From Amycolatopsis thermalba (GTDB lineage: Bacteria > Actinomycetota > Actinomycetes > Mycobacteriales > Pseudonocardiaceae), in assembly GCF_003385215.1 (NCBI RefSeq), contig NZ_PQHW01000062.1, positions 1-40,634 on the forward strand: 40,634 nucleotides of DNA, given 5' to 3'. Made by a program: the position numbers and the translations under genes. Position 1 is the stretch's first letter. Each line of letters starts with the position of its first letter. The notes beneath the pieces are model-generated. The model saw nothing but the letters and a program-made list of their open reading frames with translations, was not told where the DNA came from and did not search any database. Of the stretch, positions 1 to 7,922 are shown in pieces.

Positions 1-158
1 GTCGGCAGCGGCTTCATCTGCGCCGCCATGCTCGCCGTGTCCTGCCGGCTGAAGTTGCCGGTCAGCCACACCGCGAAGCCCAGCACGGCGGCCGCGGCCA
101 GGCCGATCGCCAGGGAAACTGTCAGCGATTTCGCTTTGGATCTATGTCGACCCACCAT
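1..158 (-). CDS. Membrane-anchored or secreted protein, N-terminus only
   Basis: This gene runs off the left edge of the window, so only its first 52 codons are seen. The ATG at 158 gives a short basic head (MVGRHRSKAKS), then a hydrophobic stretch at residues 12-32 (roughly LTVSLAIGLAAAAVLGFAVWL), then a polar region. That pattern fits a signal peptide or an N-terminal membrane anchor of an exported protein. No convincing Shine-Dalgarno sequence precedes the start, so another nearby start is possible. A plausible promoter (-35 GTGACT, 17-bp spacer, -10 TAATCT) lies about 65-93 bases upstream. The visible part is too short to name a family. Confidence 0.55.
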   Translation of the reverse strand, partial: MVGRHRSKAKSLTVSLAIGLAAAAVLGFAVWLTGNFSRQDTASMAAQMKPLP

Positions 159-222
159 TTCGGAAGATCACCATTTTCGGGGAGGGGACTTGTTTCGGCC
201 GTTCGGGGGATGGCCGTCCGTG

Positions 223-251
223 AGATTACGAATAGGACACGGAAAAGTCAC
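223..251 (-). promoter_or_regulatory. Candidate promoter of the left-edge gene
   Basis: Reading the minus strand, GTGACT (251-246) and TAATCT (228-223) are separated by 17 bases, in the right place for the gene starting at 158. The predicted leader is about 55 nt. The area is less GC-rich than its surroundings. Motif-based only. Confidence 0.35.
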
Positions 252-286
252 CAATCCGTGGTCATGGACACAGATCAACTGCGCAG

Positions 287-317
287 AAAAACGGCCCGCC
301 GGCGCACCGGCGGGCCG
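287..317 (-). terminator. Rho-independent terminator after the two small peptide genes
   Basis: A perfect 11-bp stem (CGGCCCGCCGG at 292-302 with its complement at 307-317) has a 4-nt loop. On the minus strand it is followed directly by five T (287-291). It lies 15 bases past the stop of the 34-residue peptide gene, so it closes that transcript and insulates the left-edge gene. Confidence 0.85.
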
Positions 318-331
318 CTGACCAGCTGGGA

Positions 332-436
332 TCAGCCCAGCGCGGCGAGCACGAGAACGGCGATCAGGGTGATGGCGGTGGCCAGGCCGGTGATCCAGGC
401 GCGCTGGGCCGGCGACAGGGCGGGCGTGCTGTTCAT
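332..436 (-). CDS. 34-residue single-span membrane peptide
   Basis: This is a very short reading frame with the marks of a real gene. The ATG at 436 is preceded by GAGG at 7-nt spacing. The product is a polar head (MNSTPALSPAQRAW) followed by one hydrophobic helix at about residues 15-33 ending at Ala-Leu-Gly. A strong terminator follows 15 bases after the stop. It sits 88 bases downstream of the 74-residue secreted peptide gene on the same strand. The protein has almost nothing besides the membrane span, so a role as a small membrane regulator or accessory subunit is possible. I do not recognise a family and infer no specific function. Confidence 0.55.
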   Translation of the reverse strand: MNSTPALSPAQRAWITGLATAITLIAVLVLAALG

Positions 437-524
437 GGCGAACCTCGCGGTGATCAGGGACTTCTGCGCGTACAGCGCCCGCGTACCCGTGGTCGTTACC
501 GCGCCGAACCAGACGTGACCGAAA

Positions 525-749
525 TCACTCCTGTGGCCCTCGGTGGCGGGCCGTGTACCAGAACACCGCGCCCGCCGCGGCGATCATCAACCCGAACGAC
601 AGCGTCCCGACGACCACCGCGCGCGTCTCGCTCGGCGGTTCGGCGGCGACCCCGGTGGACGAGACCGCCGACGCGGTTCCGGCCAGCACTCCCAGCAACA
701 CGGCGACGGCGGCCCCCACGGCGGCCAGTCGCGCGACAACCTTCCTCAT
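525..749 (-). CDS. 74-residue exported peptide with signal sequence and C-terminal membrane span
   Basis: ATG at 749 is preceded by GGAGGG with good spacing. Residues 1-28 form a clear Sec signal peptide (basic MRKVVAR, hydrophobic core, probable cleavage after ASA). A short polar segment follows (VSSTGVAAEPPSETR), then a second hydrophobic stretch at about 44-66, then a short charged tail (RHRGPQE). The mature product would be a tiny single-span membrane protein with an extracytoplasmic N-terminus. The gene starts 63 bases after the dehydratase gene ends on the same strand and is followed by the 34-residue peptide gene and a terminator. An 8-bp hairpin (753-760 with 769-776) takes in part of its Shine-Dalgarno region. 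Family not recognised. Confidence 0.7.
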   Translation of the reverse strand: MRKVVARLAAVGAAVAVLLGVLAGTASAVSSTGVAAEPPSETRAVVVGTLSFGLMIAAAGAVFWYTARHRGPQE

Positions 750-812
750 GATGCGTTCCCTCCATCCGGGGAACGCACGAGACCGGCTCCGATGTTGCCG
801 GTCCGGCCTAGA

Positions 813-1103
813 TCACAGCGCGTCGATCGTGCCGTCGATCCGCTCGGCGAGCGACACGTCCTTCGCGGTGATCCCGCCCGCGGAGTGCGTGCTGCACCGG
901 AACGTCACGGTGCGCCACCGGATGTCCATGTCCGGGTGGTGGTTCACGTTCTCGGCGATTTCCGCGACCCGGTTGACCACGGCAATGGCCTGCGGGAAGT
1001 CGGCGAGTTCGGCCGTGCGCTCCAGCGCGTCGCCCGCGCGCTGCCAGTACGGCAGCTTGTTCAGGGCCTCGGAGATCTCGGTTTCGCTCAGTAGTTCCGC
1101 CAT
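813..1103 (-). CDS. Pterin-4a-carbinolamine dehydratase (PCD/DCoH family)
   Basis: The 96-residue product matches the whole PCD family in length and motif. It contains the active-site signature NVNHHPDMDIRWRTVTFRCSTHSAGGIT, with paired histidines, Pro-Asp and a downstream Trp-Arg. The family dehydrates 4a-hydroxytetrahydropterins; in bacteria without phenylalanine hydroxylase the physiological substrate is uncertain. The ATG at 1103 has GGAG only 3 nt upstream. An in-frame ATG at 1112 adds Met-Glu-His and could be used as a leaderless start. The gene is divergent from the thiamine transporter operon and is followed by the small peptide genes on the same strand. Confidence 0.85.
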   Translation of the reverse strand: MAELLSETEISEALNKLPYWQRAGDALERTAELADFPQAIAVVNRVAEIAENVNHHPDMDIRWRTVTFRCSTHSAGGITAKDVSLAERIDGTIDAL

Positions 1104-1129
1104 GTGCTCCATGGTGGTACGGGGGCGGG

Positions 1130-1135
1130 TACGCT
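1130..1135 (+). promoter_or_regulatory. Candidate -10 element of the thi operon
   Basis: TACGCT at 1130-1135 lies just before the riboswitch and would place transcription start near 1141. No good -35 hexamer is visible at the usual distance, so this is tentative. Confidence 0.3.
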
Positions 1136-1145
1136 GCACGGTTGC

Positions 1146-1230
1146 CACGGGAGTCCGGGTCCACCGGGCTGAGAGGCGGGTTCGCCCCGCGACCGTTCGC
1201 ACCTGATCCGGATCATGCCGGCGCAGGGAG
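1146..1230 (+). promoter_or_regulatory. TPP riboswitch (THI element)
   Basis: The conserved blocks of the thiamine pyrophosphate aptamer are present in order: a CTGAGAGG segment at 1169-1176, a variable GC-rich arm, and the ACCTGATCCGGATCATGCCGG segment beginning at 1201 that ends in GCGCAGGGAG near 1230. The outer arm begins around 1146-1155 (CACGGGAGTCCGG). It is followed by thiB, thiP and thiQ, which fits known THI-element targets. TPP binding is expected to shut the operon down. Confidence 0.95.
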
Positions 1231-1241
1231 GGCCCCGACCT

Positions 1242-1263
1242 TTCTCGCCGGAACGAGCGAGGA
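1242..1263 (+). promoter_or_regulatory. Shine-Dalgarno-sequestering hairpin downstream of the TPP aptamer
   Basis: TTCTCG (1242-1247) can pair with CGAGGA (1258-1263), six pairs with one G-U, which covers most of the AGGAG ribosome-binding site of thiB (1260-1264). No U-tract terminator is seen between aptamer and start, so control of translation initiation is the likelier output. Inference from pairing only. Confidence 0.45.
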
Positions 1264-1269
1264 GTGGTC

Positions 1270-2310
1270 ATGAAATTCCGCACGGGCGTCCTGGTCGGCC
1301 TGGTCTCCGCCCTGACCGCGGGCTGCACGCTGGCCGGCAACGACGCGGAAGACGGCCCGGCCACGGTCACGCTGGTCACCCACGACTCGTTCGCCGCGCC
1401 GCAGCAGGTCCTGGACGCCTTCCAGCAGCAGACCGGCATCACGATCAACGTCGTGAAGAAGGGCGACGCGGGCGCGCTCACCAACACCCTGGTCCTCACG
1501 AAGGCCAACCCGATCGGCGACGCGGCCTTCGGCGTGGACTCGACCTTCGCCTCGCGCGCGCTCGCCGAGGGCGTCTTCGCGCCCTACACCAGCCCCGAGG
1601 CCGACCGCGGCCCGCAGCGCTACGCCGTGGACTCCGAGCACCGCCTGTCCGCCGTCGACCTGGGCGACGTGTGCGTGAACATCGACACCACCTGGTTCGC
1701 CGAACGCGGCATCCCGGAGCCGGCGACCTACGACGACCTGGTCAAGCCCGAGTACAAGGACCTGCTGGTGGTGGAGAACCCGGCCACCAGCTCGCCCGGC
1801 CTGGCGTTCCTGCTCGGCACCATCGCCCGCTACGGCGAGCAGAACTGGCAGAACTACTGGACCCGCCTCAAGGACAACGGCATGCGCGCCGTCGCCGGCT
1901 GGGAGGAGGCCTACGGCCAGGACTTCTCCGGCTCCTCCGGCAAGGGCCCGCGCCCGGTCGTGGTGTCCTACGCCTCCTCGCCGGCCGCGGAGATCGGTGA
2001 GGACGGCAAGCCGCGCACCAAGGCGCTGCTGGACACCTGTTTCCGCCAGGTCGAGTACGCCGGTGTGCTGGCCGGCTCGCCCAACGCGGCCAACGCCCAG
2101 AAGGTGATCGACTTCCTGCTGTCCCAGCAGTTCCAGGCGACGGTGGCGGAGAACATGTACGTCTACCCGGCGCGCGAGGGCGTGGCGTTGCCCGCGTCCT
2201 GGACGACGGCCGCCCCGCTGCCGCAGAACCCGGCGAGCCTGCCCGCCGAGACGGTGCAGGCCGGGCGTGAGCGGTGGATCGAACAGTGGCGCTCCTTGCT
2301 CGGCCAGTGA
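1270..2310 (+). CDS. thiB: Thiamine ABC transporter substrate-binding lipoprotein
   Basis: The 346-residue protein would capture thiamine or its phosphates outside the cell and deliver it to ThiP/ThiQ. It has a lipoprotein signal with lipobox LTAGC (lipid-attachment Cys19), then a periplasmic-binding-protein fold of the ThiB/iron-binding type, with VTLVTHDSF at the mature N-terminus and typical blocks such as GDVCVNIDTTWF and VVVENPATSSPGLAFL. ATG at 1270 is chosen because AGGAG lies 5 nt upstream; an in-frame GTG at 1264 lies too close to that site. The TPP riboswitch upstream makes thiamine the likely ligand. Its TGA overlaps the GTG of thiP. Confidence 0.92.
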   Translation: MKFRTGVLVGLVSALTAGCTLAGNDAEDGPATVTLVTHDSFAAPQQVLDAFQQQTGITINVVKKGDAGALTNTLVLTKANPIGDAAFGVDSTFASRALAEGVFAPYTSPEADRGPQRYAVDSEHRLSAVDLGDVCVNIDTTWFAERGIPEPATYDDLVKPEYKDLLVVENPATSSPGLAFLLGTIARYGEQNWQNYWTRLKDNGMRAVAGWEEAYGQDFSGSSGKGPRPVVVSYASSPAAEIGEDGKPRTKALLDTCFRQVEYAGVLAGSPNAANAQKVIDFLLSQQFQATVAENMYVYPAREGVALPASWTTAAPLPQNPASLPAETVQAGRERWIEQWRSLLGQ

Positions 2311-3926
2311 CCAGCACTCGGCCACTGAGCCGCACCGGGCTCGGGCTGGCGGCACTGGCCGTGCTGCCGCTCGGGTTCCTGGTGGTCTTCTTCGCCTGGC
2401 CGGTCGGGGCGATCCTGCGGCTGGGCTTCGTCGACGGCGAGGTGCTCGCGGCACTGGCCGAGGGCGAGACGTGGCGGCTGGCCTGGTTCACCGTCGCGCA
2501 GGCCGCCGGATCGACGCTGATCGCGGTGGTCGCCGGGCTGCCGGTCGCGTTCCTGCTGGCGCGCGTGCGGCTGCCCGGGGTCGCGGTGGTCCGGACGCTG
2601 GTGCTGGTCCCGTTCGTGCTGCCCACCGTGGTGGTGGGCCTGGCGTTCCGGGCACTGTGGACGGACGGCGGCTGGATCTCCATCGCGCTGGCCAACGCGT
2701 TCTTCAACGTCGCCGTCGTCGGCCGCACGGTCGCCGGGCTGTGGGCGGTGCTCGACACGCGGGCCGAGGACGCCGCCCGCGCGCTGGGCGCGTCCCGCTG
2801 GCGGGCGTTCCGCTCGGTGACGCTGCCCGCGCTGATGCCGGCGATCACGTCCGCGGCCGCGGTGGTGTTCCTGTTCTGCGCCACCAGTTTCGGCGTGGTG
2901 CTGATCCTTGGCGGCGCGCGGTACCGGACGCTGGAGACCGAGATCTACCTGCGCACCGAGAACCTGCTGGACCTGACCGGCGCGGCGGCGCTGTCGCTGG
3001 TGCAGATCGCCGCCGTCCTGGCCGCGCTGCTGCTCGGCGCCGCGGCCCGCAAGCGCCGGGAGAGCGCGCTCCGGCTGCGGTCGAGGCGGGAGACCGCCCG
3101 GCGCCCGGTCGGCGGGGAGTGGGCCGTCGTCGGCGCCGCGGTCGTCGTGCTCGGCCTGCTGCTGACCCCGATCGTCGCGTTGCTGGTGCGCTCGGTGTCC
3201 ACCGCGGACGGCTGGAGCCTGGCCGGCTACCGGGCGCTGTCGAGCACCGGCAACGACGGCACGCTCCAGGTCTCCGGCTGGGAGGCGGCGCTGAACTCGC
3301 TGCGCACCGCCACCGACGCGACGGTGCTGGCGATGGTCATCGGGGTGTCGGCGTCGGTGCTGCTGGTCGCGTTGCGCCGCGCACCGGGACGGCTCGCGCG
3401 CGGGGTCGGCGAGTCGATGGACGCCGCGCTGATGCTGCCGCTCGGCGTGTCCGCGGTGACCGTCGGGTTCGGCTACCTCATCACGCTCGACGCGCTGCCC
3501 GGCGATCTGCGCCGGTCGCCGCTGCTGGTGCCGCTCGCGCAGGCGCTGGTGGTGATCCCGCTGGTGATCCGCACGGTGCTGCCGGTGGTCCGCTCGATCG
3601 ACGACCGGCTGCGCCAGGCCGCCGCCACCCTCGGCGCGAGCCCGGCCCGCGTGTGGCGCGAGATCGACGTGCCGCTGACCTTCCGCGCGGTGGTCGCGGC
3701 GGCCGGGTTCGGATACGTGGTCGCGCTCGGCGAGTTCGGCGCGACGAGCTTCCTGGCGCGCCCGCAGACGCCGACGCTGCCGGTCGCGATCGCGGCGCTG
3801 ATCGCGCGGCCGGGACAGCTCAACAACCAGATGGCGTACGCCGCGTGCGCCCTGCTCATGCTGGTCACCGCGGCCGCGGTGATCGTGATCGACCGGCTCG
3901 CGTCCGGCCGGGTTGGGGAGTTCTGA
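2307..3926 (+). CDS. thiP: Thiamine ABC transporter permease
   Basis: This 539-residue polytopic protein is the membrane channel of the importer. It is a duplicated permease: two halves of about six helices each carry an EAA loop (first near EDAARALGASRWRAFRSVTL, second near LRQAAATLGASPARVWREI). That doubled layout is characteristic of ThiP and FbpB permeases. The start is a GTG that overlaps the thiB stop in a GTGA, which indicates translational coupling; an upstream in-frame start at 2274 would lie inside thiB and is less likely. thiQ begins 2 nt after its stop. Confidence 0.92.
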   Translation: MTSTRPLSRTGLGLAALAVLPLGFLVVFFAWPVGAILRLGFVDGEVLAALAEGETWRLAWFTVAQAAGSTLIAVVAGLPVAFLLARVRLPGVAVVRTLVLVPFVLPTVVVGLAFRALWTDGGWISIALANAFFNVAVVGRTVAGLWAVLDTRAEDAARALGASRWRAFRSVTLPALMPAITSAAAVVFLFCATSFGVVLILGGARYRTLETEIYLRTENLLDLTGAAALSLVQIAAVLAALLLGAAARKRRESALRLRSRRETARRPVGGEWAVVGAAVVVLGLLLTPIVALLVRSVSTADGWSLAGYRALSSTGNDGTLQVSGWEAALNSLRTATDATVLAMVIGVSASVLLVALRRAPGRLARGVGESMDAALMLPLGVSAVTVGFGYLITLDALPGDLRRSPLLVPLAQALVVIPLVIRTVLPVVRSIDDRLRQAAATLGASPARVWREIDVPLTFRAVVAAAGFGYVVALGEFGATSFLARPQTPTLPVAIAALIARPGQLNNQMAYAACALLMLVTAAAVIVIDRLASGRVGEF

Positions 3927-3928
3927 CG

Positions 3929-4936
3929 ATGGCGTTGACCGTGTCCGGCCTGACCGTGCGGTACGGCGGTTTCACCGCCGTGTCGGGCGTGGACCTGGAG
4001 ACCGCCGACGGCGAGGTGCTCGCGCTGCTCGGCCCGTCCGGTTCCGGGAAGTCGACGCTGCTGCGCGCGATCACCGGCCTGGAGCCGATCACCGCGGGCA
4101 GCGTGCGCTGGGACGGCGCCGACCTGGCCCGGGTGCCGGTGCACAAGCGCGGGTTCGGCCTGGTGTTCCAGGACGGCCAGCTGTTCCCGCACCGGGACGT
4201 GGCAGGCAACATCGCGTTCGGGCCGCGGATGCACGGGATGCCGGCGGCCGGGCGCGCGGAGCGGGTGAGCCGGCTGCTCGACCTGGTCGGCCTGGCCGGC
4301 TACCAGAAGCGGCGGGTGACCGAGCTGTCCGGCGGTGAGGCGCAACGGGTCGCGCTGGCCCGCGCGCTCGCGCCGGAGCCCCGCCTGCTGCTGCTCGACG
4401 AGCCACTGTCCGGTTTGGACGCCGGGCTGCGGGAACAGCTGGCCGTGGACCTGGCCGAGATGCTGCGCAGCGCGAAGATCACCGCGCTGCTCGTCACGCA
4501 CGACCAGGAGGAGGCGTTCACGCTCGCCGACCGCGTCGCCGTGCTGCAGGCGGGGAAGATCCGCCAAGCCGGGGCCGTGCGCGAGGTGTGGCGCCGTCCG
4601 GCCGACGAGAACGTGGCGCGCTTCCTGGGCGTCATCACGGTCGTCGACGGCCGGGCGGCGGACGGGATCGTGCGCTGCCCGTTCGGCGAGGTCGCCGTGC
4701 CCGAGGCGCTCGACGGGCCGGTCCGGCTGGGCCTGCGCCCCACCGGCCTTAGGCTGGCAAGCGCCGGGATCGCCGGCGAGGTGCTGAGCAAGGTGCACCG
4801 CCGCGACAACGTCCGCCTCTCCGTCCGCACCGGTGCCGGCGTGCTCGACGCGGTCGCGGCGGTGTCCGCCGACGTCAACCCGGGTGACGAGATCCACCTC
4901 GCCCTCGACCCGGACGGGGTGGCCCTGGTCGGCTAA
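3929..4936 (+). CDS. thiQ: Thiamine ABC transporter ATPase
   Basis: A 335-residue ATP-binding subunit with all expected motifs: Walker A GPSGSGKST, a Q-loop in LVFQDGQLFPH, signature LSGGEAQR, Walker B LLLLDEPLSGLD, and H-loop LLVTHDQEEAF. The C-terminal third, after about residue 235, resembles the TOBE-like regulatory domain of the iron/thiamine/polyamine importer class. GGGGAG precedes the ATG. It is the last gene of the riboswitch-controlled operon; its stop overlaps by 4 bases the stop of the convergent ABC permease gene. Confidence 0.92.
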   Translation: MALTVSGLTVRYGGFTAVSGVDLETADGEVLALLGPSGSGKSTLLRAITGLEPITAGSVRWDGADLARVPVHKRGFGLVFQDGQLFPHRDVAGNIAFGPRMHGMPAAGRAERVSRLLDLVGLAGYQKRRVTELSGGEAQRVALARALAPEPRLLLLDEPLSGLDAGLREQLAVDLAEMLRSAKITALLVTHDQEEAFTLADRVAVLQAGKIRQAGAVREVWRRPADENVARFLGVITVVDGRAADGIVRCPFGEVAVPEALDGPVRLGLRPTGLRLASAGIAGEVLSKVHRRDNVRLSVRTGAGVLDAVAAVSADVNPGDEIHLALDPDGVALVG

Positions 4937-5799
4937 CCGTCCTTCGTGGACAGCCGCGCGTAGGCCAGGGACAGGCCGATCACGACGTAGCACGCGGCCC
5001 GGATGGCGCCCTCGCCCAGCTGGTCGGCCGGGATCGGGTCGCGCAGGATGTCCGCGATCGCCGTCCAGGACTGCGGCAGCAGGAACGGGTGCAGCCAGTC
5101 CACCGCCGAGAGCAGGAGCAGCACCGACGACACCACGACGCCGGCCAGTATCGACACCACCACGAGCATCGGGTGCTCGGTGCACGCCGAGATCGCCAGC
5201 GCGATCGCCGCGACCGCCCACAGCTGCAGCGTCACCCACGCCGCCGCCAGCGCCACCCGGCCCATCGCGTCCACAACGGACAGCGTGTTGCCGGACAGCG
5301 TGAACAGCGAACCGGTCCCGTTGATCACCAGCCCGGTCGCCATCGCGACCACGGCCATCAGCAGCGCCGCGGCCAGCGTGAACGTCGCCACCCCGAGCGC
5401 CTTCATCATCAGCAGCCTGCCCCGGCTCACCGGCGCGAGCAGCAGCCCGCGCAGTGTGCCCACGGACGATTCACCGGCGAGCGCGTCCCCGGCCGACATC
5501 GCCGTGATCAGCGGCAGCATCAGGTTCAGCGTCACGCCGAGCGTGGCCAGCGGCGGGACCAGCGCGTTCCCGGCCGCGGACGTCAGCAGCGAGTCGTTGC
5601 CGCCACCGCCGCCGGGCTGGGCGTCGTTGTTCGCCGCGATGGTCAGCCCGATCCCGATGATCACCGGGATCAGCGCGAGCAGGCCCAGCACGATCAGGGT
5701 GCGCGGGCGGCGGAAGATCCACCGCAGCTCGGCGCGGTAGAGCCGGTGGAACGGCACACTCCACCGTTCCACCGGCGTCGCGTCCAGTGTCGCGGTCAT
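4933..5799 (-). CDS. ABC-2 type permease of an envelope-stress-type exporter
   Basis: The 288-residue protein has six predicted membrane helices (first about residues 37-57, the last near the C-terminus) and a Gly/Asn-rich extracytoplasmic loop after the first helix (NNDAQPGGGGGNDS). It looks like an ABC-2 permease that pairs with the ATPase encoded just upstream. Its start overlaps the ATPase stop by 4 bases (5796-5799), so the two are translationally coupled. The substrate is unknown. The operon context (LolA-like protein, ATPase, permease, divergent two-component system) suggests a role in envelope maintenance or drug/peptide resistance. Confidence 0.8.
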   Translation of the reverse strand: MTATLDATPVERWSVPFHRLYRAELRWIFRRPRTLIVLGLLALIPVIIGIGLTIAANNDAQPGGGGGNDSLLTSAAGNALVPPLATLGVTLNLMLPLITAMSAGDALAGESSVGTLRGLLLAPVSRGRLLMMKALGVATFTLAAALLMAVVAMATGLVINGTGSLFTLSGNTLSVVDAMGRVALAAAWVTLQLWAVAAIALAISACTEHPMLVVVSILAGVVVSSVLLLLSAVDWLHPFLLPQSWTAIADILRDPIPADQLGEGAIRAACYVVIGLSLAYARLSTKDG

Positions 5800-6800
5800 G
5801 CCGCCCCCTCGTCCACATCCGGCAGGCGACCGGTTTCGGAATCCCGCTGCGTCAGCCGCGCGAACAGGTCCTCCAGCCCGGTGCGGGCCCGCTTCGCCTC
5901 GTGCACGGACACCCCGGCCCGCACGAGCGTCTCGATCACCTGCGGCGCGGTCGCCGCGCTCAGGTCCGCCCGCACGCCCTCCGGCGTGAGCCGGCCGGGG
6001 ATGCGGTTGTCGCGCAGCGCGGTGAGCGCCTGGTCACCGTCCGGAGTGGACACGACCAGCGACGGCGTGCCGGACTCCAGCAGCTCGTCCAGCTCGCCCT
6101 GCGCCACCACCGTGCCGTCGTGCAGGACGGCCACGTGCGTGCAGGTCGCCTCGACCTCGGCGAGCAGGTGCGAGGACACCAGCACGGTGACGCCCTCGGC
6201 GTGCAGCTCGCCGATGATCCGGCGGATCTCCCGCGTGCCCGCCGGGTCCAGGCCGTTGGTCGGCTCGTCCAGCACCACCATCCGCCGCGGCACGAGCAGC
6301 GCCGAGGCGAGCCCCAGCCGCTGCTTCATGCCCAGCGAGTACCCCCGGTAGCGCCGGTGCGCCGCGTGCCCCAGCCCGACCCGCTCCAGCGCGTCCTCGA
6401 CCGCGCGGGGGATGGCCGCCGACGACAGCCGCGGCTCGGCGGCGGCGACGCGGCGAAGGTTCTCCCGCCCGGACAGGAACGGGTGGAAGCCCGGCCCCTC
6501 GACCAGCGCGCCGACGTCCGGCAACGCCCGCTGCGCGCCCTCCGGCATCCGCCTGCCGAGCAGTTCCACCTCGCCCTCGGTCGGGCGGACCAGGCCGAGC
6601 AGCATCCGGATCGTGGTGGTCTTGCCCGAGCCGTTCGGCCCGAGCATGCCCAGCACCGCGCCCTCCGGCACGTCCAGATCGACCTGGTCCACCGCGACCG
6701 CGGTCCGGTACACCTTGCGCAACCCCCTGGTCCGCGCGGCCAGTGCCGGACCCGCGGTGGGCGCTTCGACCGAAGCGCCCACCGGCAGTGTCTCCGTCAT
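5796..6800 (-). CDS. ABC transporter ATPase (ABC-2/drug-exporter class)
   Basis: A 334-residue nucleotide-binding protein with Walker A GPNGSGKTTT, the degenerate signature YSLGMKQRLGLA typical of the DrrA/CcmA/BcrA class, Walker B MVVLDEPTNGLD, and H-loop VLVSSHLLAEVE. The C-terminal 90 residues form the usual accessory domain of this class. The gene is in an operon: its start overlaps the LolA-like gene's stop (6797-6800) and its stop overlaps the permease start. It would power the permease; the substrate cannot be read from sequence. Confidence 0.88.
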   Translation of the reverse strand: MTETLPVGASVEAPTAGPALAARTRGLRKVYRTAVAVDQVDLDVPEGAVLGMLGPNGSGKTTTIRMLLGLVRPTEGEVELLGRRMPEGAQRALPDVGALVEGPGFHPFLSGRENLRRVAAAEPRLSSAAIPRAVEDALERVGLGHAAHRRYRGYSLGMKQRLGLASALLVPRRMVVLDEPTNGLDPAGTREIRRIIGELHAEGVTVLVSSHLLAEVEATCTHVAVLHDGTVVAQGELDELLESGTPSLVVSTPDGDQALTALRDNRIPGRLTPEGVRADLSAATAPQVIETLVRAGVSVHEAKRARTGLEDLFARLTQRDSETGRLPDVDEGAA

Positions 6801-7855
6801 TTCGCTCCCAGAGCCTCGACCAGCACCTGCTCCGGCACCGCGCCGGCGGCGAAGCGGCCGTCGTCGGTGATCAGGGCGGTGCCGACCTTCGTGGTGATCA
6901 CGTAGCCGGTGCCGAACGCGCCGCTGACCGGCTTGCCGAACTGCGCCAGCAGGGCCTTCGGGTCGACGCTGTCGCCGCGCTCACCCTGCTGCGGCGCGAG
7001 CGCGTCGGCCGGGAACGTGCCGGTGACGACGCTGTCCCACCCGTCGCCGCTGACCTGGACCGCGTTCTCCAGGTCCCGCTGCTCCGGGCGGTCGGCGGGC
7101 ACCTGCTCCTCGGTCACCTTCGCGCCCTGCGGCGGCGTGAACTGGAACTCGCTCGCCGGCTGCGGCGCGAACGCGATGTCGCTGAACGCGACCTGGAACG
7201 CCGGGTCGGAGGTGCCGTAGGTCATCACGGCCAGCCGCAACGGGACCCGCTTCTCGGCGTCGACCGCGACGCGCACCTCGCGCAGCAGCGTGCGCTCGGT
7301 CGGCTTCGGCGTCAGCACCAGCTCGTAGACCGGCCGGCCGGCCACCCGGGCCGTCCCCTCGACGGTCACGGTGCTGCTCTCCCGCACCTTCGCGAGCAGC
7401 TGCGCCGTCGCCGTCGCCGGGTCGCTCAGCTCGTACTCCCCGGGCTTCTGCAGCGCCTCGGGCGGCACGGTGACCTTCGTCGCCGCGTTCTCCGCCGAGT
7501 CGTACGTCCACACGGTCGCGCCGTTGCGGACCACGGTGTGCTCGCTCGCGCCCTGCTCGATGGCCAGTTTGCTGTTGCCCGCCCCGTCGTTGTAGACGCG
7601 GGCCGCGTCGATGTCCAGGCTCGTGCCACCCGGCAGGGTCGAGACCGGCAGGCCCAGGTTGTTGTCCACCTCGACCGTGCCGGCCAGCGCCGGCGTCTTG
7701 GTGGTGACCACCGACTGCACCAGCTCCTCCGCGCTGATCGCCGGCAGCTCCGGGGCCTCGCCCGCGGTGGCCGGCATCGCGAGCCACGCGAGCCCGGCGG
7801 CGCCGAGCGCGGACCCCGTGACCGCCGCGGTGATGGCCTTCGTCTTCGGCTGCAT
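6797..7855 (-). CDS. LolA-like exported protein (outer-membrane-lipoprotein-carrier fold, DUF2092-like)
   Basis: The 352-residue product has an N-terminal hydrophobic export signal (MQPKTKAITAAVTGSALGAAGLAWLAMPATAGEA) and then a long beta-rich domain of the kind often annotated in actinobacteria as LolA-like or as sigma-E-regulatory-protein-like. It has motifs such as VWTYDSAENAATKV and GRPVYELVLTPKP. ATG 7855 is preferred over a longer frame because GGGAG lies 6 nt upstream and the export signal begins there. It heads an operon with an ABC ATPase and permease, and is divergent from a response regulator. In Gram-positives this fold may bind lipids or sense the envelope; its role here is inferred. 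Confidence 0.78.
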   Translation of the reverse strand: MQPKTKAITAAVTGSALGAAGLAWLAMPATAGEAPELPAISAEELVQSVVTTKTPALAGTVEVDNNLGLPVSTLPGGTSLDIDAARVYNDGAGNSKLAIEQGASEHTVVRNGATVWTYDSAENAATKVTVPPEALQKPGEYELSDPATATAQLLAKVRESSTVTVEGTARVAGRPVYELVLTPKPTERTLLREVRVAVDAEKRVPLRLAVMTYGTSDPAFQVAFSDIAFAPQPASEFQFTPPQGAKVTEEQVPADRPEQRDLENAVQVSGDGWDSVVTGTFPADALAPQQGERGDSVDPKALLAQFGKPVSGAFGTGYVITTKVGTALITDDGRFAAGAVPEQVLVEALGAK

Positions 7856-7922
7856 TTCGCTCTCCCTGTGTCGGCGAGCACCAGTGTGCTCTTTCCCCGC
7901 CGCTGACACTCCTCCGTCGGCC

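Noticed and set aside
2267-3928. 889-residue open frame running through thiP into thiQ
   Set aside because: The first two-thirds is the out-of-frame shadow of thiP (Arg/Gly/Ala-rich, no domain). Only the part from 3929 is the ATPase.
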